Source: Arenicella xantha (lineage in GTDB: Bacteria; Pseudomonadota; Gammaproteobacteria; Arenicellales; Arenicellaceae). Taken from it: a stretch of 64,000 nt of DNA. This document shows positions 63,481 through 64,000 of the stretch, one piece after another (within the stretch, counting starts at the first letter, position 1; each line of letters opens with the position of its first letter). The stretch lies in the NCBI RefSeq assembly GCF_003315245.1, contig NZ_QNRT01000002.1, positions 1 to 64,000 of the forward strand. The letters run 5' to 3'. The notes under the pieces are model-generated. The model had not been told where the DNA came from and did not search any database. It saw nothing but the letters and a program-made list of their open reading frames with translations. The translations under genes and the position numbers were made by a program.

Positions 63481-64000
63481 CTAGGTTAATTTGATTCGAG
63501 CGATATGCTCATCGACAACCCGCTCCAGCACGGTCATTGGCACGGCGCCGCCAAGCACTACAGCATCGTTAAATTGTCGGTAGTCAAATTGTTTACCGAG
63601 AACGCGTTCTGCTTTTGATCGTAACTGGTTGATAGCCGTATGGCCGACTTTATATCCGCAGGCCTGACCCGGCCATGCACAATAACGATCGACTTCGCCA
63701 CGAACTTCCTCTGGATTCGAACCATTATTGGTAACAAACCATGTATTGGCTTCCTCACGAGTCCAGCGTTTAGCGTGTAAGCCAGTATCAACCACCAAAC
63801 GGCATGCTCGGAACGCGAGTGACTGCAGATACCCTAGACGACCGACTGGCGATTCACTGTAAACTCCAAGCTCATCGGCGATTTGCTCGGCGTACAATGC
63901 CCAGCCTTCCGAATATGCATTGAACGCCAACAGAGATCGGATTAATGGTTGTTTGAAGGTGTATTCGCCCTGCCAAACGTGACCCGGAATTGCTTCGTGA
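63481..64000 (-). CDS. DUF885-family protein, C-terminal part (gene runs off the window)
   Basis: About 173 codons up to the window edge; the start lies beyond 64000. At the edge the frame holds HEAIPGH, the metal-site motif of the family (HExxPGH). This is followed by EGWALYAEQIADELGVY, GRLGYLQSLAFRACRLVVDT and GLHAKRWTREEAN, then a helical end. DUF885 proteins are predicted metallopeptidases, often with a signal peptide. Specificity is unknown. A short internal TTG at 63930 is not a start. Confidence 0.9.
   Translation of the reverse strand, partial: HEAIPGHVWQGEYTFKQPLIRSLLAFNAYSEGWALYAEQIADELGVYSESPVGRLGYLQSLAFRACRLVVDTGLHAKRWTREEANTWFVTNNGSNPEEVRGEVDRYCAWPGQACGYKVGHTAINQLRSKAERVLGKQFDYRQFNDAVVLGGAVPMTVLERVVDEHIARIKLT

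Overview
The window looks like chromosome from a free-living, probably marine, gammaproteobacterium of moderate G+C content. The signs are Tat and Sec signal peptides, outer-membrane beta-barrels ending in aromatic residues, two RND tripartite pumps, apolipoprotein N-acyltransferase, Shine-Dalgarno starts and many secreted beta-helix or beta-propeller proteins. The style (choice-of-anchor Q proteins ending in a 'PLxNGKxVxFxL' tail, CadC-like regulators fused to TolB-type propellers) recalls Arenicella-like bacteria, but that is an impression and not a measured placement. No tRNA, rRNA, CRISPR array or intact insertion sequence was seen.

Layout. 0.37-4.5 kb: a GMC flavin oxidoreductase coupled to a Tat-signal partner protein, then an unknown protein. 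4.9-15 kb: a cytochrome-c/Vgb-propeller fusion, a parvulin, exported proteins of unknown role, a choice-of-anchor Q beta-helix protein, a barrel, and a divergent methyltransferase/LysR pair. 15.3-20 kb: a large G8-domain secreted beta-helix protein and two coupled glutathione transferases. 20.5-29 kb: small envelope proteins, a propeller/M19 dipeptidase pair, an AraC regulator, and two decayed surface-protein genes (21.2-21.8 and 28.8-29.0 kb).

29.2-36.7 kb is the most unusual part. A Tat-exported protein ends in nine copies of a mucin-like APTTTS repeat. It is followed at once by an 806-residue protein with a glycosyltransferase-like domain, TPR-like helices and a second glycosyltransferase domain, whose DxH, GGEEG and WTH motifs recall polypeptide GalNAc-transferases. 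Next come a protein with a DxD motif, then an ECF sigma factor, a membrane anti-sigma candidate, a subtilisin-like protease with Asp at the oxyanion-hole position, and an outer-membrane protein. I propose this as a candidate bacterial mucin-type O-glycosylation and envelope-stress locus; the functional link is inference.

36.9-46 kb: an exported propeller and an esterase divergent from a CadC-like membrane regulator, a CBS protein with a small overlapping ORF, an Lnt-type acyltransferase in AT-rich DNA, and exported unknowns. 46.5-60 kb: a Cus-type copper/silver efflux operon next to a second (HAE1-type) RND pump operon, then a GbsR/MarR-type regulator. 60-64 kb: a barrel, an ECF41-type sigma factor with its AhpD-like and membrane partners, a YkgJ-type Cys-rich protein, and the 3' part of a DUF885 gene running off the window. 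Several convergent gene pairs are separated by long perfect hairpins that would terminate transcription from both sides.
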